The notes: generated by a model from the sequence alone, not told the origin. A stretch of 62,164 nucleotides of DNA from Acidobacteriota bacterium (GCA_021846275.1 JAJZBZ010000010.1:1-62164), one strand, 5' to 3'; shown: positions 25,818 through 35,732, counted from the stretch's first letter. Made by a program: numbers and translations.

Positions 25818-26879
25818 ATGGCACAGCTTATCGACATCGCGCTCGATGCATTCGGTTCGGACAAGGCTCCGGAGCCGGAGATTCGCGGCGCTATTCTTGC
25901 GTGCAAAACGATGCCGGTCCGGGTCCATCTGGTGGGTCCGGAGCCGGAGCTGCGCGACCTTCTGGATGAGCATCTGGAAGACGAGGATCTGCCGATCACG
26001 ATTCACCATGCCTCGGAACGGATTGGCATGGACGAAAAGGCGGCGCACGCGGTGCGCACGAAGCGCGACAGCTCGATGCGCGTGGGGCTGAAGCTGGTGC
26101 GCGAGAAGAAGGTGGCCGGGTTTGTGACGGCGGGCAATACGGGCGCGGCGATGGCGACGGCGAAGATGGTGCTGGGCGCGATTCCGGGCGTGGATCGCCC
26201 GGCGCTGACGGCGCGGATGCCCACTGTGACCGGCTCGCCCTGCGTGCTGCTGGACGTGGGCGCGAATGTCGATTGCAAGGCGCACAATCTGGAACAGTTT
26301 GCCATCATGGGCGAGATGTTTGCGCGCAGCGTGCTGAAGGTGGCGCGGCCGCGCGTGGGTTTGCTGTCGATTGGCGAAGAGGAATCCAAAGGCAACGAGC
26401 TGACGCGCGAGGCGTTTCCGCTGCTGCGCGCGCTGCCGATCCACTTCACGGGCAACGTGGAGGGTCGGGATATCTTCAATGGCAGCGCGGATGTGATTGT
26501 CTGCGACGGGTTCGTGGGCAACGTGGCGCTGAAGACGGGCGAAGGAATCGGACGGCTGTTTCGCGACCTGCTGCGCGAATCGCTGACGCAGACGGTGACG
26601 GCGCAGGTGGGCGCGATGCTGTCGCGGAAGGCGTTCAATAATTTCAAGCGGCGGCTGGATTACAACGAGTATGGCGGCGCGCCGCTGCTGGGCGTGCGCG
26701 GCATCTGCATCATCACGCATGGCTCGTCGAACGAGGTGGCGATCCTGAACAGCATACGCGTGGCGATTGAGTTTGCGCGCGCGGAGATCAACGGGAAGAT
26801 CGAGCAGGAGCTGGCGAGCCGCGCGCCGCGCCCGGAAGCAGCGGCAACCCCTTCGCAGCATGAAATCTCACTCCAGTAA
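25818..26879 (+). CDS. plsX: Phosphate acyltransferase
   Basis: 353 residues. Makes acyl-phosphate from acyl-ACP for phospholipid synthesis. IDIALDAFGSDKAPEPEIRG is the N-terminal signature; VTAGNTGAAMATAKMVLG and LLDVGANVDCKAHNLEQFA follow, and CDGFVGNVALKTGEG near the C-terminus is strongly conserved. A short Ala/Pro tail follows the core. It overlaps the next gene by 20 bases. Confidence 0.95.
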   Translation: MAQLIDIALDAFGSDKAPEPEIRGAILACKTMPVRVHLVGPEPELRDLLDEHLEDEDLPITIHHASERIGMDEKAAHAVRTKRDSSMRVGLKLVREKKVAGFVTAGNTGAAMATAKMVLGAIPGVDRPALTARMPTVTGSPCVLLDVGANVDCKAHNLEQFAIMGEMFARSVLKVARPRVGLLSIGEEESKGNELTREAFPLLRALPIHFTGNVEGRDIFNGSADVIVCDGFVGNVALKTGEGIGRLFRDLLRESLTQTVTAQVGAMLSRKAFNNFKRRLDYNEYGGAPLLGVRGICIITHGSSNEVAILNSIRVAIEFARAEINGKIEQELASRAPRPEAAATPSQHEISLQ

Positions 26880-27102
26880 TCCGGCGACGGAAGATCGACC
26901 GTCGGATGGGAATTTAGCCGCGCCCGTGCCGGATGCGCTGACGCCAGCCGCGCGCGCGGCTGTGCTGGCGATGCTGGCGTGCCCGGCCTGTCGGGGAAAG
27001 CTGCGTATCGACGACGCGAAGGACGAGCTTGCGATTGTCTGCGGCGGGTGTGGGCTGCGGTTTCCGGTGGTGGATGGGATTCCGGTGCTGATTGCGGAGT
27101 GA
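26860..27102 (+). CDS. Trm112-like zinc-ribbon protein
   Basis: 80 residues. The last 45 form a Trm112-type ribbon: LACPACRGKLRIDDAKDEL, then CGGCGLRFPVVDGIPVLI, with four Cys as likely zinc ligands. The first 35 residues are polar and probably disordered. In other bacteria such proteins accompany lipid A or methyltransferase genes and their role is poorly known. The overlap with plsX implies translational coupling. Confidence 0.8.
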   Translation: MKSHSSNPATEDRPSDGNLAAPVPDALTPAARAAVLAMLACPACRGKLRIDDAKDELAIVCGGCGLRFPVVDGIPVLIAE

Positions 27103-27188
27103 CTCCCTGAACGCTACAGCCTATGATGAATCGGTTTCGTAGTATCAGGAACTCTTTGAAAGATTCAGCGAAGTGCGACAATGCGGGA

Positions 27189-28037
27189 ATGGGGAAGCAC
27201 AAGAAAATTGTCACGGGAACCTGCCCGATGTGTCTCACGCTAGATGTGAGATTGCAGTATAGCCATTTCTTGCCGCAGGCCATATACAAAAGCCTCCGCG
27301 CTCCTTCGACGAATGCAAACCCAAACCCCGTATCGATGACTCGTTACGAGGTAAAGCAGACCTCATCGCAGCGAAGGGCATACCTGTTTTGTTCGCAATG
27401 TGAGGGACGATTGAGCCGGAACGGGGAAAATTGGGTTCTGCGAAATGCGCTGAAGAATGACGGAACCTTCAAACTGCGATCAGTTCTTGAGCGATACCGT
27501 TGTCAATTAGACCATTCACGCACAGCCGCGATTTACTATGCTGCCAAGATACCTGAAGTCGATATCTCCGCGTTGACGTATTTCGCAACAAGCATGTTTT
27601 GGCGAGGGTCCGTTTATCCGTGGAATGCTAGCAGAACCAGACCTGTGCCGCTCGGCCCTTATGAAGAGCCGCTTCGCCGCTTCCTTATTGGCGAGGCCAA
27701 TTTCCCAGAAGACGTGATGCTTTCGGTTAGCGTGAGAATACCAAGTCAGATAGAGAAACTCACATTATCGCCAATGGGAGAATGGCGCGACTTACAGTTT
27801 TTTGGGAGGTTTTCTATGCCAGGATTTGCCTTCGCAATTATTGCTGGCCCTAAGATTGGCTCCGAGTTGCGGCAATTCTGTTTTGTGCGAGGCGAAGGGA
27901 ACCCGCTGACGTTATCGGAAAAAGTTGAGCAATACTTTTTGCAGGATTTCAAGAAGCTGCATGATGGCATTCCTGTATATAAGAGAACTCTGGCTCGGCC
28001 TGTAGGTTTCAATGAACGAAGTTCAGATGGCGCATGA
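27189..28037 (+). CDS. Unknown protein with HNH-like zinc motif
   Basis: 282 residues from the ATG at 27189; an in-frame ATG at 27123 would add 22. The N-terminus has CPMCLTLDVRLQYSHFLPQ and, 45 residues later, FCSQCEGRLSRNGENW. The pattern C-x2-C, SH(x)LP, C-x2-CE resembles HNH-type zinc folds, though the catalytic His/Asn pattern is not certain. The rest has no motif I recognise. Composition is clearly less GC-rich than neighbours, suggesting transfer. It may be a stand-alone accessory or defence-type gene; function unknown. Confidence 0.6.
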   Translation: MGKHKKIVTGTCPMCLTLDVRLQYSHFLPQAIYKSLRAPSTNANPNPVSMTRYEVKQTSSQRRAYLFCSQCEGRLSRNGENWVLRNALKNDGTFKLRSVLERYRCQLDHSRTAAIYYAAKIPEVDISALTYFATSMFWRGSVYPWNASRTRPVPLGPYEEPLRRFLIGEANFPEDVMLSVSVRIPSQIEKLTLSPMGEWRDLQFFGRFSMPGFAFAIIAGPKIGSELRQFCFVRGEGNPLTLSEKVEQYFLQDFKKLHDGIPVYKRTLARPVGFNERSSDGA

Positions 28038-28073
28038 GTCTCTGAACGCGAAAACGAGCCACTACGGGTCAGA

Positions 28074-28265
28074 TCAGCGCTGGATGTAAAACGGCCAGAC
28101 GATGGCGGCGGCGAAGGCCATGGCGGCGAGCAGGCCGAGCGCGAGCAGGCTGTACAGCAGGACAAGATTTGGCCCTTTTGCGGGAGTCTCGTCGCCGGGC
28201 GATTCCTGGTCGAGTGAGGCGCGTCCGTGTGCGTTGGCTTCCGTTGGCTTCGCAGGATTATTCAT
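28074..28265 (-). CDS. Small single-span membrane protein
   Basis: 63 residues: a hydrophilic N-terminus of about 32 residues, one membrane helix (LVLLYSLLALGLLAAMAFAA) and a short tail ending FYIQR. The start overlaps the stop of the permease gene by eight bases, so the two are coupled and it may be an accessory subunit of that transporter. No family recognised. Confidence 0.6.
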   Translation of the reverse strand: MNNPAKPTEANAHGRASLDQESPGDETPAKGPNLVLLYSLLALGLLAAMAFAAAIVWPFYIQR

Positions 28266-29532
28266 ATTTGAGGGACTCGACGGGGTCCATCTGCGCGGCG
28301 CGCGTGGCTGGGACGGTGCCGAAGACGACGCCGACGATGAGCGAGACGGCGAGCGCGGCGAGGATGGACCAGGGTGAGATGGGGATGACGTAATTGGTGA
28401 AGAGGCGCACGCCGAGCGGAAGCGCGAGGCCGAGCAGCGTGCCGACGAGTCCTCCGGCGAGCGAGATCATGACGGCTTCAGCGAGGAATTGCAGGCGTAT
28501 CTCGCGCGCGGTGGCTCCGAGCGCCTTGCGGATGCCGATCTCGCGTATGCGCGCGCGGACGTTGGCCAGCATGATGTTCATGATGCCGACGCCACCGACG
28601 GCGAGGGTGACCATGGCGACGGCGATGAGCACGGCGGTGAGTCCGGTGGCGATGCGGCTGGCCATGGTGAGCACTTCAGAGAGCGTGGTGGTGCGGTAAA
28701 CGGAGCTGGGCTTGTGGCGGGATTTGACGATGCGGACGATGGCGGCGGCGGCGTCGGGAACGTCGGCCATGGAGCGCATGGAGAAGTAAATCTGCTTGAC
28801 GTTGTCGGTGCCGGTGAAGTAGCGGGCGACGGAGTAGGGGATGAGGATGGTGTTGTCGGTGAGTTCAGACTGGCCGAAGTCATCGACGGACTCCTTGAAG
28901 GTTCCGATGATGGTGAAGGGGATGCCGCTGATGGAAAAACTCTGGCCGACGGCGGCGTCTGGCGAGCCGAACATCTGGCGCGCGAAGGGGAGGGTGACGA
29001 CGGCGCATTTGATGTGGGCGCTTTCGTCCTCGCCGTCCATGAATCGGCCCTGGGTGACGATGAGGTTGCGGACTTTCTGGTAAGCGGGGACGACGCCGAG
29101 CACGAGCGTGTCCTTGACGACGCCGCCGCCGAAGGAGATGCGGTCGTGCATCTCGAGGACGGGTGAGGAATACTGGACGGCGGGAAGCTGCGCCTCGACG
29201 GCGCGCTCGTCTTCGCGGGTGAGGAAGTCGTTGTATTCGACGTTTTCGGTGCCGACGGCTCCGCCGCCGGCGTACTCCAGTTCGACCATGTTGGTGCCGA
29301 TTTTGGAGATGAGGCCGAGGGCGTATTCGCGGCCGGTGAGGCCGATGGTGACGACGAGGATGACCGATGCCGAGCCGATGACCATGCCGAGCGCGGTGAG
29401 CGCGAAGCGGGTTTTGTTGGCGCGGAAGGAATCGATGGCGAGACGAATGGTTTCTTCGAGGGCGATGGTGCGGCGCGCGCTGCGCAGCGTGGCGCGAAAC
29501 TCTTCGAGGCGTGCGTGTTCGGCAGCGGTCAT
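28258..29532 (-). CDS. MacB/FtsX-type ABC transporter permease, no ATPase
   Basis: 424 residues. N-terminal membrane span (FALTALGMVIGSASVILVVTI), then a periplasmic MacB_PCD domain of about 200 residues, and three C-terminal spans including GGVGIMNIMLANVRARIREI, IGIRKALGA, the FtsX-type signature. No ATP-binding gene adjoins it, which is odd for the family: E. coli MacB has both parts fused. The ATPase must be elsewhere or the gene is an orphan. Start at 29532 because upstream in-frame sequence is basic, Pro-rich and non-homologous. Confidence 0.85.
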   Translation of the reverse strand: MTAAEHARLEEFRATLRSARRTIALEETIRLAIDSFRANKTRFALTALGMVIGSASVILVVTIGLTGREYALGLISKIGTNMVELEYAGGGAVGTENVEYNDFLTREDERAVEAQLPAVQYSSPVLEMHDRISFGGGVVKDTLVLGVVPAYQKVRNLIVTQGRFMDGEDESAHIKCAVVTLPFARQMFGSPDAAVGQSFSISGIPFTIIGTFKESVDDFGQSELTDNTILIPYSVARYFTGTDNVKQIYFSMRSMADVPDAAAAIVRIVKSRHKPSSVYRTTTLSEVLTMASRIATGLTAVLIAVAMVTLAVGGVGIMNIMLANVRARIREIGIRKALGATAREIRLQFLAEAVMISLAGGLVGTLLGLALPLGVRLFTNYVIPISPWSILAALAVSLIVGVVFGTVPATRAAQMDPVESLKYE

Positions 29533-29678
29533 GCTCGGTTCCGGGGAAGCGCGTCGGATGTTTTCGACACGGCGCGTTGTACTCAGCTTACCTGTTCGAT
29601 GCGGCTGCGGGCGAGCGGGGTGCGGGGGAGTTCCCTGCCGGGCGCGGAAATGGGTTGCCGGGCCGGGCCGGTGAGCAG

Positions 29679-31784
29679 TCACTGCGGGTCGTAGCGGTCG
29701 AGCCACTTCAACTCTTCGCGCAGCTTGATGTAGCCGTGCCAGGGATCGTTGCCGAGGCCGTGACCTTCGCCGGGAAAGACGAGAAAGCTGTGCGGAATGC
29801 CGAGTCGCTGGAGCGCGCGTTCGAGCGTGACGCCTTCGAGGTAGCTGACGCGAATGTCGTGGTTGCCCTGAACAATGTGGGTGGGGGTGCGGACGCGGTC
29901 CATGCGGAAGAGAGCGGCCTCGGACTGGTACATTGCGGGCTGCTGCCAGGGCGCGCCGCCGAGATACCAGGCGTCGTCGAAGGAGACGTCGTCGTTGCCC
30001 CAGTTGGCGGCGTGCTCGACGGCTCCGGCGCCGGTGACGGCGGCTTTGAATCGGGTGGTGGCGGTGATGAGCCAGTTGGTCATGTAGCCGCCGTAGCTGT
30101 AACCGCCAACGGCGAGTTTGTCGGGGTCGGCGATGCCGTCGCGGACGAGCGCATCGACGCCGGAGAGGATGTCGTCGCCGGGCTTGGAAACGATGTGCGG
30201 GGCGATCTGGAGCATGAAATCGTCGCCGTAGCCGGAGGAGCCGCGATAGTTGGGGCGGAAGACGAGCCAGCCGTGAGCGGCGGCGAGCGTGGCCCAGTCA
30301 TACCAGTCGGCACCGAAGCGGTTGCCGTCGGCGTCGGCGGGACCGCCGTGGATGAGGGTGAGCATGCGGAGGTGTCTGGCGCTGAGTTGGCCGGGCGGGA
30401 AGATGAGCACGCCCTCAACCTCGACGCCGTCGGGAGCCTTCCAGCGGTAGGTGCGCCAGGCGGGCTGGGCGCGCTGGGCAAAGATCGGGTTGAAGGCGGT
30501 GATGGCGGTGGCCTGTTCGGGGTGGGCGGCGTCAGCGGCGACGAAGACCTGGGTGGGGACGTTGATGGCCGAGCGCTCGAAGACGAGCGCGTGACCGTGG
30601 AGCGGAGCCGAGACGCTGGCAACAGAACCGGCCTGGCCAGAGATGGCTCCGGCGGGCAGCTCGGTTGCGTGCGCGCCGCTGACGCGGTAGAGATGCTGCT
30701 CGGTTCCGCGAAGGCCGAGCGCGACGAGCGAGCCGTCGGCAAGCAGGTCGTAGTTTTCCCAGGAGCCGGGAAAATCGGCACCGAGGCGCGTGATGGAGCC
30801 GGTGGCGGGATCGAGTTGGTAGAGACGGCCCTGGACGTCGCGATAGGGGCCATCGAGCGAGCCACCGGCGGCGTGGACGATGAAGTGGAGCGCGCGGGAG
30901 TCGGCGGTCCAGTGGAGATTGTCTTCGAGCGCCTGATTGTGAGTGAGCTGGCGCGGCGCTCCGCCGGAGGTGGGGACGGTGAAGATTTCAATGGCGGCGG
31001 GGTCTTCCATGCGATGGCTCACCGAGTTGGTAATAAAGGCGATCTGCGCGCCGTCGGGCGAGGGCGTGATGTCGTCGATTTCCAGTGGGCTGGTGGCGAG
31101 CGCGCGGCTGCTGGCCGGGTAGACAGGTTTGGAGTCGTCGGGCTTCTGCGGGTGCTCGGGCGGGACGGCGCGGTTGCGCGCGAGGGCGGCGGCGAGCGGC
31201 AGGGCGAGCAGAGCGTCGCCGCGCTCCTGCTCACGCCAGCGGATGACGTCCTTCCACTCGGCCTGCTGCGCGGACTGCTGGTCGGCGCTGATGGGCTGGC
31301 GGATGGAGAAAAAGATGGTTGCGCCGTCGGCGGACCAGGCGAAGCTGTGGGTGTCCATTTTTTCGGTGTAGAGCGGCTGGGCTTCGCCGCCGGTGGCGGC
31401 GATGATCCAGATGCGGGTGGCGTCACCGGCCTTGCTGTCCGCGGCGACGGGACGGTCGGACAAGAACGCGATCCACTTGCCGTCGGGACTCCAGCGCGGC
31501 TCGGAGTCCGAGGCCGCTTCGGTGAGTGGATGGAGGCCGGAGTTGGCGGTCCAGAGCCAGAGCTGGTCGCGGAAACGATTGTTGCTCCAGTCGGGCACTT
31601 CGGTGCCGATGACGACGGCGGAGCCGTCCGGGGATGGGCGCGCGGCAGTGATCGCGGTCGTGTTCAGGAATTCGTCGAGCGAGATGGCGGGCTTTGCGGC
31701 GGGCTGCGCGGAAGCTGGCGCGGCAAGCGTGGCAGCGGACAAGGCGGCGATGAGCAGGGAGGATGCAAACGGGATGGTACGCAC
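29679..31784 (-). CDS. Secreted S9-family prolyl oligopeptidase-like peptidase
   Basis: 701 residues from a GTG at 31784, chosen because AGGAG lies five bases upstream; a TTG at 31802 is the alternative. Signal peptide (IPFASSLLIAALSAATLAAPASA). N-terminal beta-propeller with TolB-like units (PRWSPDGKWIAFLSD, ITPSPDGAQIAFITN), then an alpha/beta hydrolase with GGYSYGGYM (nucleophile Ser), GNHDIRV (Asp) and GEGHGL (His). Likely a periplasmic acylaminoacyl- or dipeptidyl-peptidase. It sits before the large TonB receptor gene but is separated by a terminator. Confidence 0.9.
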   Translation of the reverse strand: MRTIPFASSLLIAALSAATLAAPASAQPAAKPAISLDEFLNTTAITAARPSPDGSAVVIGTEVPDWSNNRFRDQLWLWTANSGLHPLTEAASDSEPRWSPDGKWIAFLSDRPVAADSKAGDATRIWIIAATGGEAQPLYTEKMDTHSFAWSADGATIFFSIRQPISADQQSAQQAEWKDVIRWREQERGDALLALPLAAALARNRAVPPEHPQKPDDSKPVYPASSRALATSPLEIDDITPSPDGAQIAFITNSVSHRMEDPAAIEIFTVPTSGGAPRQLTHNQALEDNLHWTADSRALHFIVHAAGGSLDGPYRDVQGRLYQLDPATGSITRLGADFPGSWENYDLLADGSLVALGLRGTEQHLYRVSGAHATELPAGAISGQAGSVASVSAPLHGHALVFERSAINVPTQVFVAADAAHPEQATAITAFNPIFAQRAQPAWRTYRWKAPDGVEVEGVLIFPPGQLSARHLRMLTLIHGGPADADGNRFGADWYDWATLAAAHGWLVFRPNYRGSSGYGDDFMLQIAPHIVSKPGDDILSGVDALVRDGIADPDKLAVGGYSYGGYMTNWLITATTRFKAAVTGAGAVEHAANWGNDDVSFDDAWYLGGAPWQQPAMYQSEAALFRMDRVRTPTHIVQGNHDIRVSYLEGVTLERALQRLGIPHSFLVFPGEGHGLGNDPWHGYIKLREELKWLDRYDPQ

Positions 31785-31856
31785 GGAGACTCCTGTGGAC
31801 AACAGAGAAAACAGTGGAAGCAGGATAGACGCGGGGATGGGGATTCGTCACGAAGA

Positions 31857-31888
31857 AAAGAGCCGGGAGATTGCTCTCCCGGCTCTTT
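31857..31888 (-). terminator. Rho-independent terminator
   Basis: Perfect inverted repeat: AAAGAGCCGGGAGA (31857-31870), loop TTGC, TCTCCCGGCTCTTT (31875-31888). On the minus strand the stem is followed by a T-rich CTTTTCTT. It lies 29 bases after the stop of the TonB receptor and should end that transcript. Confidence 0.85.
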
Positions 31889-31916
31889 GTCACTGGCCTC
31901 GGCTGTTTAGAGGGAG

Positions 31917-34900
31917 TTAGAAGTCGTAACGCAGGCCGAACTGCATACGGCGGAAGTTGCTGGCCGCCGGCAGGGTTGCGCCGTAGGCACCGACGGTTGC
32001 GCTGGCGACATCGGCCGAGATGGAGCTGGTGTCGAAGCGGTTGGAGTTTGTCACGTTGAAGACATCCCAGGAGAACTTCAGCGTGCCGTATCGGGAGACG
32101 GTCCAGAGCTTGCTGAGCGTGGAGTCGATGTCAAAGTAACCATCGCCGCGGAAGGCGTTGCGCATGCCGGCCTCACCCGGATAGGGCAGGCGGACAGGAC
32201 CGTTGTTGCTCTGGTAGTTGGCTCCGATCGCCCCAGGGTTGGCGAAGACCTGCTCCTGGCCTGCGGTTTCGTGCTTGTGGGTCTTCACGTAGCCCGTCTG
32301 GACGGCGTAACCCTCAAGCTGCCAGTCGGTGGACCATCCCGGCTCAAAGAGCGAGAACGGCAGACCGCTGGTCCAGCGGTAAAGACCGGCGAACATCCAT
32401 CCGCCGAGGAAGCCATTGACGAGACCGCTGGAGTTGCCGAGGAACTGCTTGCCACGACCGAAGGGCAGTTCATAGACAGTGTCGGCGTTGACGAGGTGAC
32501 GGGTGTCAAAGTCGGACACGGCCTTGTTCAGCTTGGGATTCCAGGAGTTCTGGATGGCCGAGCCGCCGAGGGCGTCGGCTGAAAATTCACTGGCGCGCTC
32601 GGTGTTGGAGTTGAGGTCGAGGGATTTGGACAGGGTGTAGCTGAGGTCAAAGCTGATGCCATGCGCCTCCGGATGGCGAAGTGACGCCTGGAGCGCGTTG
32701 TAGGAGCTGGTGCCGATGGTGGACCAGGCGTAGAGCGAGGAGAACTGGCTCTGCCAGAACTTGCTGGTGCCGTTGGCGCAGTAGCCGCCATAAAGGCAGA
32801 AGAAGTCGATGTCGGCCAGGGATGTAGTTTCGCCCAGGGTATAGCGATACGGTGCCCATTCGTTGTTGTAGACGCCTTCCGTTGCCGACTCACCCTGGAA
32901 GTCCAGGTTTTTCATCTGCGGGAAGACATCCTCGAAGAACTGAATGGTGGGAACCGAGACGGGGGATGTCGCGGTGCCGTTGCCGTATCCGTAGTAATTA
33001 GAGTAAAAGGCACCCTGGTGCTCATCGACCAGTTTGGAGAGCTTGTCGGCAGCCGTGAAGTAATCTCCGCCGCCGGAGGGGTCGTTCCAGTCCACCGGCT
33101 CGGCGAGGTCAAGCTGCTGGAGCAGGTGACGACCGAAGCGACCGATGTATGCCTCCTCGAAGAGCAAGCCCCAGGGCAGCTGACGCTGATAGGACAGGTT
33201 GTAAGCGTAGGAATACGGCGTCTTCAAGCGGTCATCCACGCCGAAGGTGATCAGGAAGCCTCCGGTCGGCGGAAGATAGGGGAAGGTTGCCTTCTGGGCA
33301 GCGGACTGGATCGGAATGGGCGGCAGGTTGTGCTCGCCGGTGAAGCGCGGGGATGCCGCGTAACGGGACGAGCTGGTATAGCTGTACTCGCCGGCTGGAT
33401 TGGTGAGGCTGGTGCTGAGGCCAAATGATCCCTGTGTGCTGAAGTTCTGAGTCAGGGCCTCGCCGTAGTGGTCATAGTAGAGGCCCGCACCCGCGCGAAT
33501 GGATGTTTTCGAGTCCGGCGACCAGGCGATGGAGAGACGCGGAGCGAAGTTGTTCTTGTTCTCCGGCCAGTAGCCTGGGGCGTTGTTGGCCTTGCCTGCC
33601 GGGGCAAAGGGCATGAGCGGCTCGGAAATGATTCCCTTCGACGCTGCGTAGCCGCGCTCCTTGAACCAGTTGTGCGTATTGATGGTGGGCGCGATCTCCT
33701 GGCCATTCACCTCATAGGGGGTCTGGAGCAGGACGTAGCGCAGGCCAGCGCCGATGGTGAGACTCGGGAGAATGCGCCAGCTATCCATCGCATACCCTTC
33801 CGACTCGTTGGCCAGGAAGTGGCGAGGAATATATGCGCCGGTTCCAAGCAGCGTGGCCTGGGTGGGCGAGCTGACCTCGTAGTTGTAGTTGTTGGTCAGC
33901 GAAGGCACCGTGCCGAGGATGGTGGCATAGGCGATCTGATAGGAGTTCTGGAATCCGGCACCAACCGGCGCGAAGTTGCTGCCGAGAGATGTGGGGCTGG
34001 GAGGATTGCCGCCAAGCCAGTAGGGGTTGGTGCTGGCGTTGTTGAACGAGGCATTGTCGGACGAGGTGATGTCCTGCACCAGACGCCAGTTCACACCGAC
34101 CGAGATGGTGTGGTTGCCCTTGGTGATGGTGAGGTTGTCCACAATGTTATGCACGGGGACGGCGTTGATGGTGTTGCGGGTCTGCGCCTCGGGCTGGGTG
34201 AGGAATCGGAAGTCAGTGTACTGTCCCACGCCCAGACCTGAGAGTCCATAGCTCTGACGCACGTAGCCGTAACGGAAGTCATTGACGATGTTCGGTGTCG
34301 GATTCCAGGTGTGGCCGAATGCGAGGCCCTTGGTGTTGTAGACCTTCTCGGTTGCCGGAGGCTGGCCGGGCAGGTTGGCGTCGCCGGCGTAGGTGTCCTT
34401 CTGGTAGTTGCCGCGGGCGAAGATTTGCTGTTTGCTGGTCATGTTGTAGTCCAGCCGGAGGATGCTTGTGTTCTGAGTGGTGGGAATCTTGACCGGGAAG
34501 AAGAGTGAGCCGCTGTTGACGCCGTCACCGCTGGCTGAACCAGTGGCGACAGGAACACTTTTGTAGTACGAGAGCACGTTGGGATCGACGCCCGGACCCC
34601 AGGGGCAGACCGTCGAGCCGTTGAAATCGCTGGAGGTGCAGTTTGCGTCCAGCGTGGCGATATTTGCCGAGCTGAGCGTTTGGTTGTTGCCCTGCGCATC
34701 CTGGTAGACGATGGCGCCGTTCTGGAAGGCGGCGGTGGGAACCGTTGCCGAGGCAACGTCATCGATGGCCTGGCGCAGGCCCTCGTAGTTGCCAAAGAAG
34801 AAGAGTCTGTCTTTCTTGATGGGTCCGCCGAGCGCCGCACCGAAGACGTTGCGCAGGTACTTGGCCGGGATGTTCGGCTCTCCGGCGCTCAACTGGGAGT

Positions 34901-35732
34901 TTTTGAGGAACCAGTTGTTGCTGACGGTGTTGGTGGGGCGGTAATACTCATAGGCCGCGCCGTGGAAGTGGTCGGTTCCGGATTTGGTGACGAGCGAGAC
35001 CTGGGCACCGGACGAGCGGCCCTCATCGGCGCTGCCGTCGGAGGTGGTGACGCGGAACTCTTGCGTCGAATCGAGCGTGGAACGCAGGACGCCGGTGAAG
35101 GCGTATCCGTTGACCTGGCTGTTGTCATCGAGGCCGTCGAGGGTGATGTTGCCCTGGTCGGAGCGGCTGCCGGAGACCGCGCCCTGACGGCTGTCGGTCG
35201 CTTCCTGGTTGCCGGTGGCGCTGGTGCCGCCGCCTTCACCGAGGAAGAGCACGCCGGGCTGAAGGGCGAGCAGGGAGATCGGGTCACGACCGTCGGAGGG
35301 GATGGCCTGGATCATCTGGTTGCCGATCGAGTTGCCTTCCGAAGCGTCGGTGGTGTTCAGAGTCTGCGCCGAGCCGCTGACGTCGACGGTGACGTTGGTG
35401 GCCTGAACGGAGACGGTGAAGTTGATGGTCGCGGGCTGGTTGACGAGCAGCGTGGCGGTCTTGGTCTGCGCGGCGAAGCCATTGGCGTCCACGGTGATGA
35501 CATAGTGCGCCGGAGGAATCTGCGGAAGCTGATAGTAGCCGGATTTGTCGGAAGTTGCGGTGTAGGTTTTATTGACCGATTGGTCGAGCAGGGTCACTTT
35601 TGCGCCGGGAACCAGAGCGCCAGCCTGATCTTTCACAATGCCGCGCAGCGAAGTGGACGCAATCTGAGCATATGCGTAGCCACAGGTCATGAAAATGCAA
35701 AGGAGCATCGCTCCCAGATGGGATCGTTTCAC
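31917..35732 (-). CDS. Oar-like TonB-dependent outer membrane receptor
   Basis: 1271 residues. Signal peptide, then a carboxypeptidase-regulatory-like (Ig) domain (STSLRGIVKDQAGALVPGAK to NFTVSVQ), a plug domain (QAIPSDGRDPISLLALQPGV, NITLDGLDDNS), and a barrel to the terminal aromatic ending FGLRYDF. This architecture, found in many copies in acidobacteria, imports large ligands, probably oligosaccharides, using TonB. The ligand is not readable from sequence. Terminated at 31857. It stands alone, without a sugar hydrolase next to it. Confidence 0.92.
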   Translation of the reverse strand: MKRSHLGAMLLCIFMTCGYAYAQIASTSLRGIVKDQAGALVPGAKVTLLDQSVNKTYTATSDKSGYYQLPQIPPAHYVITVDANGFAAQTKTATLLVNQPATINFTVSVQATNVTVDVSGSAQTLNTTDASEGNSIGNQMIQAIPSDGRDPISLLALQPGVLFLGEGGGTSATGNQEATDSRQGAVSGSRSDQGNITLDGLDDNSQVNGYAFTGVLRSTLDSTQEFRVTTSDGSADEGRSSGAQVSLVTKSGTDHFHGAAYEYYRPTNTVSNNWFLKNSQLSAGEPNIPAKYLRNVFGAALGGPIKKDRLFFFGNYEGLRQAIDDVASATVPTAAFQNGAIVYQDAQGNNQTLSSANIATLDANCTSSDFNGSTVCPWGPGVDPNVLSYYKSVPVATGSASGDGVNSGSLFFPVKIPTTQNTSILRLDYNMTSKQQIFARGNYQKDTYAGDANLPGQPPATEKVYNTKGLAFGHTWNPTPNIVNDFRYGYVRQSYGLSGLGVGQYTDFRFLTQPEAQTRNTINAVPVHNIVDNLTITKGNHTISVGVNWRLVQDITSSDNASFNNASTNPYWLGGNPPSPTSLGSNFAPVGAGFQNSYQIAYATILGTVPSLTNNYNYEVSSPTQATLLGTGAYIPRHFLANESEGYAMDSWRILPSLTIGAGLRYVLLQTPYEVNGQEIAPTINTHNWFKERGYAASKGIISEPLMPFAPAGKANNAPGYWPENKNNFAPRLSIAWSPDSKTSIRAGAGLYYDHYGEALTQNFSTQGSFGLSTSLTNPAGEYSYTSSSRYAASPRFTGEHNLPPIPIQSAAQKATFPYLPPTGGFLITFGVDDRLKTPYSYAYNLSYQRQLPWGLLFEEAYIGRFGRHLLQQLDLAEPVDWNDPSGGGDYFTAADKLSKLVDEHQGAFYSNYYGYGNGTATSPVSVPTIQFFEDVFPQMKNLDFQGESATEGVYNNEWAPYRYTLGETTSLADIDFFCLYGGYCANGTSKFWQSQFSSLYAWSTIGTSSYNALQASLRHPEAHGISFDLSYTLSKSLDLNSNTERASEFSADALGGSAIQNSWNPKLNKAVSDFDTRHLVNADTVYELPFGRGKQFLGNSSGLVNGFLGGWMFAGLYRWTSGLPFSLFEPGWSTDWQLEGYAVQTGYVKTHKHETAGQEQVFANPGAIGANYQSNNGPVRLPYPGEAGMRNAFRGDGYFDIDSTLSKLWTVSRYGTLKFSWDVFNVTNSNRFDTSSISADVASATVGAYGATLPAASNFRRMQFGLRYDF

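Noticed and set aside
29511-31910. 799-residue plus-strand reading antisense to the S9 peptidase
   Set aside because: Shadow frame with low-complexity Gly/Val/Glu content; the peptidase has a signal peptide and catalytic triad.
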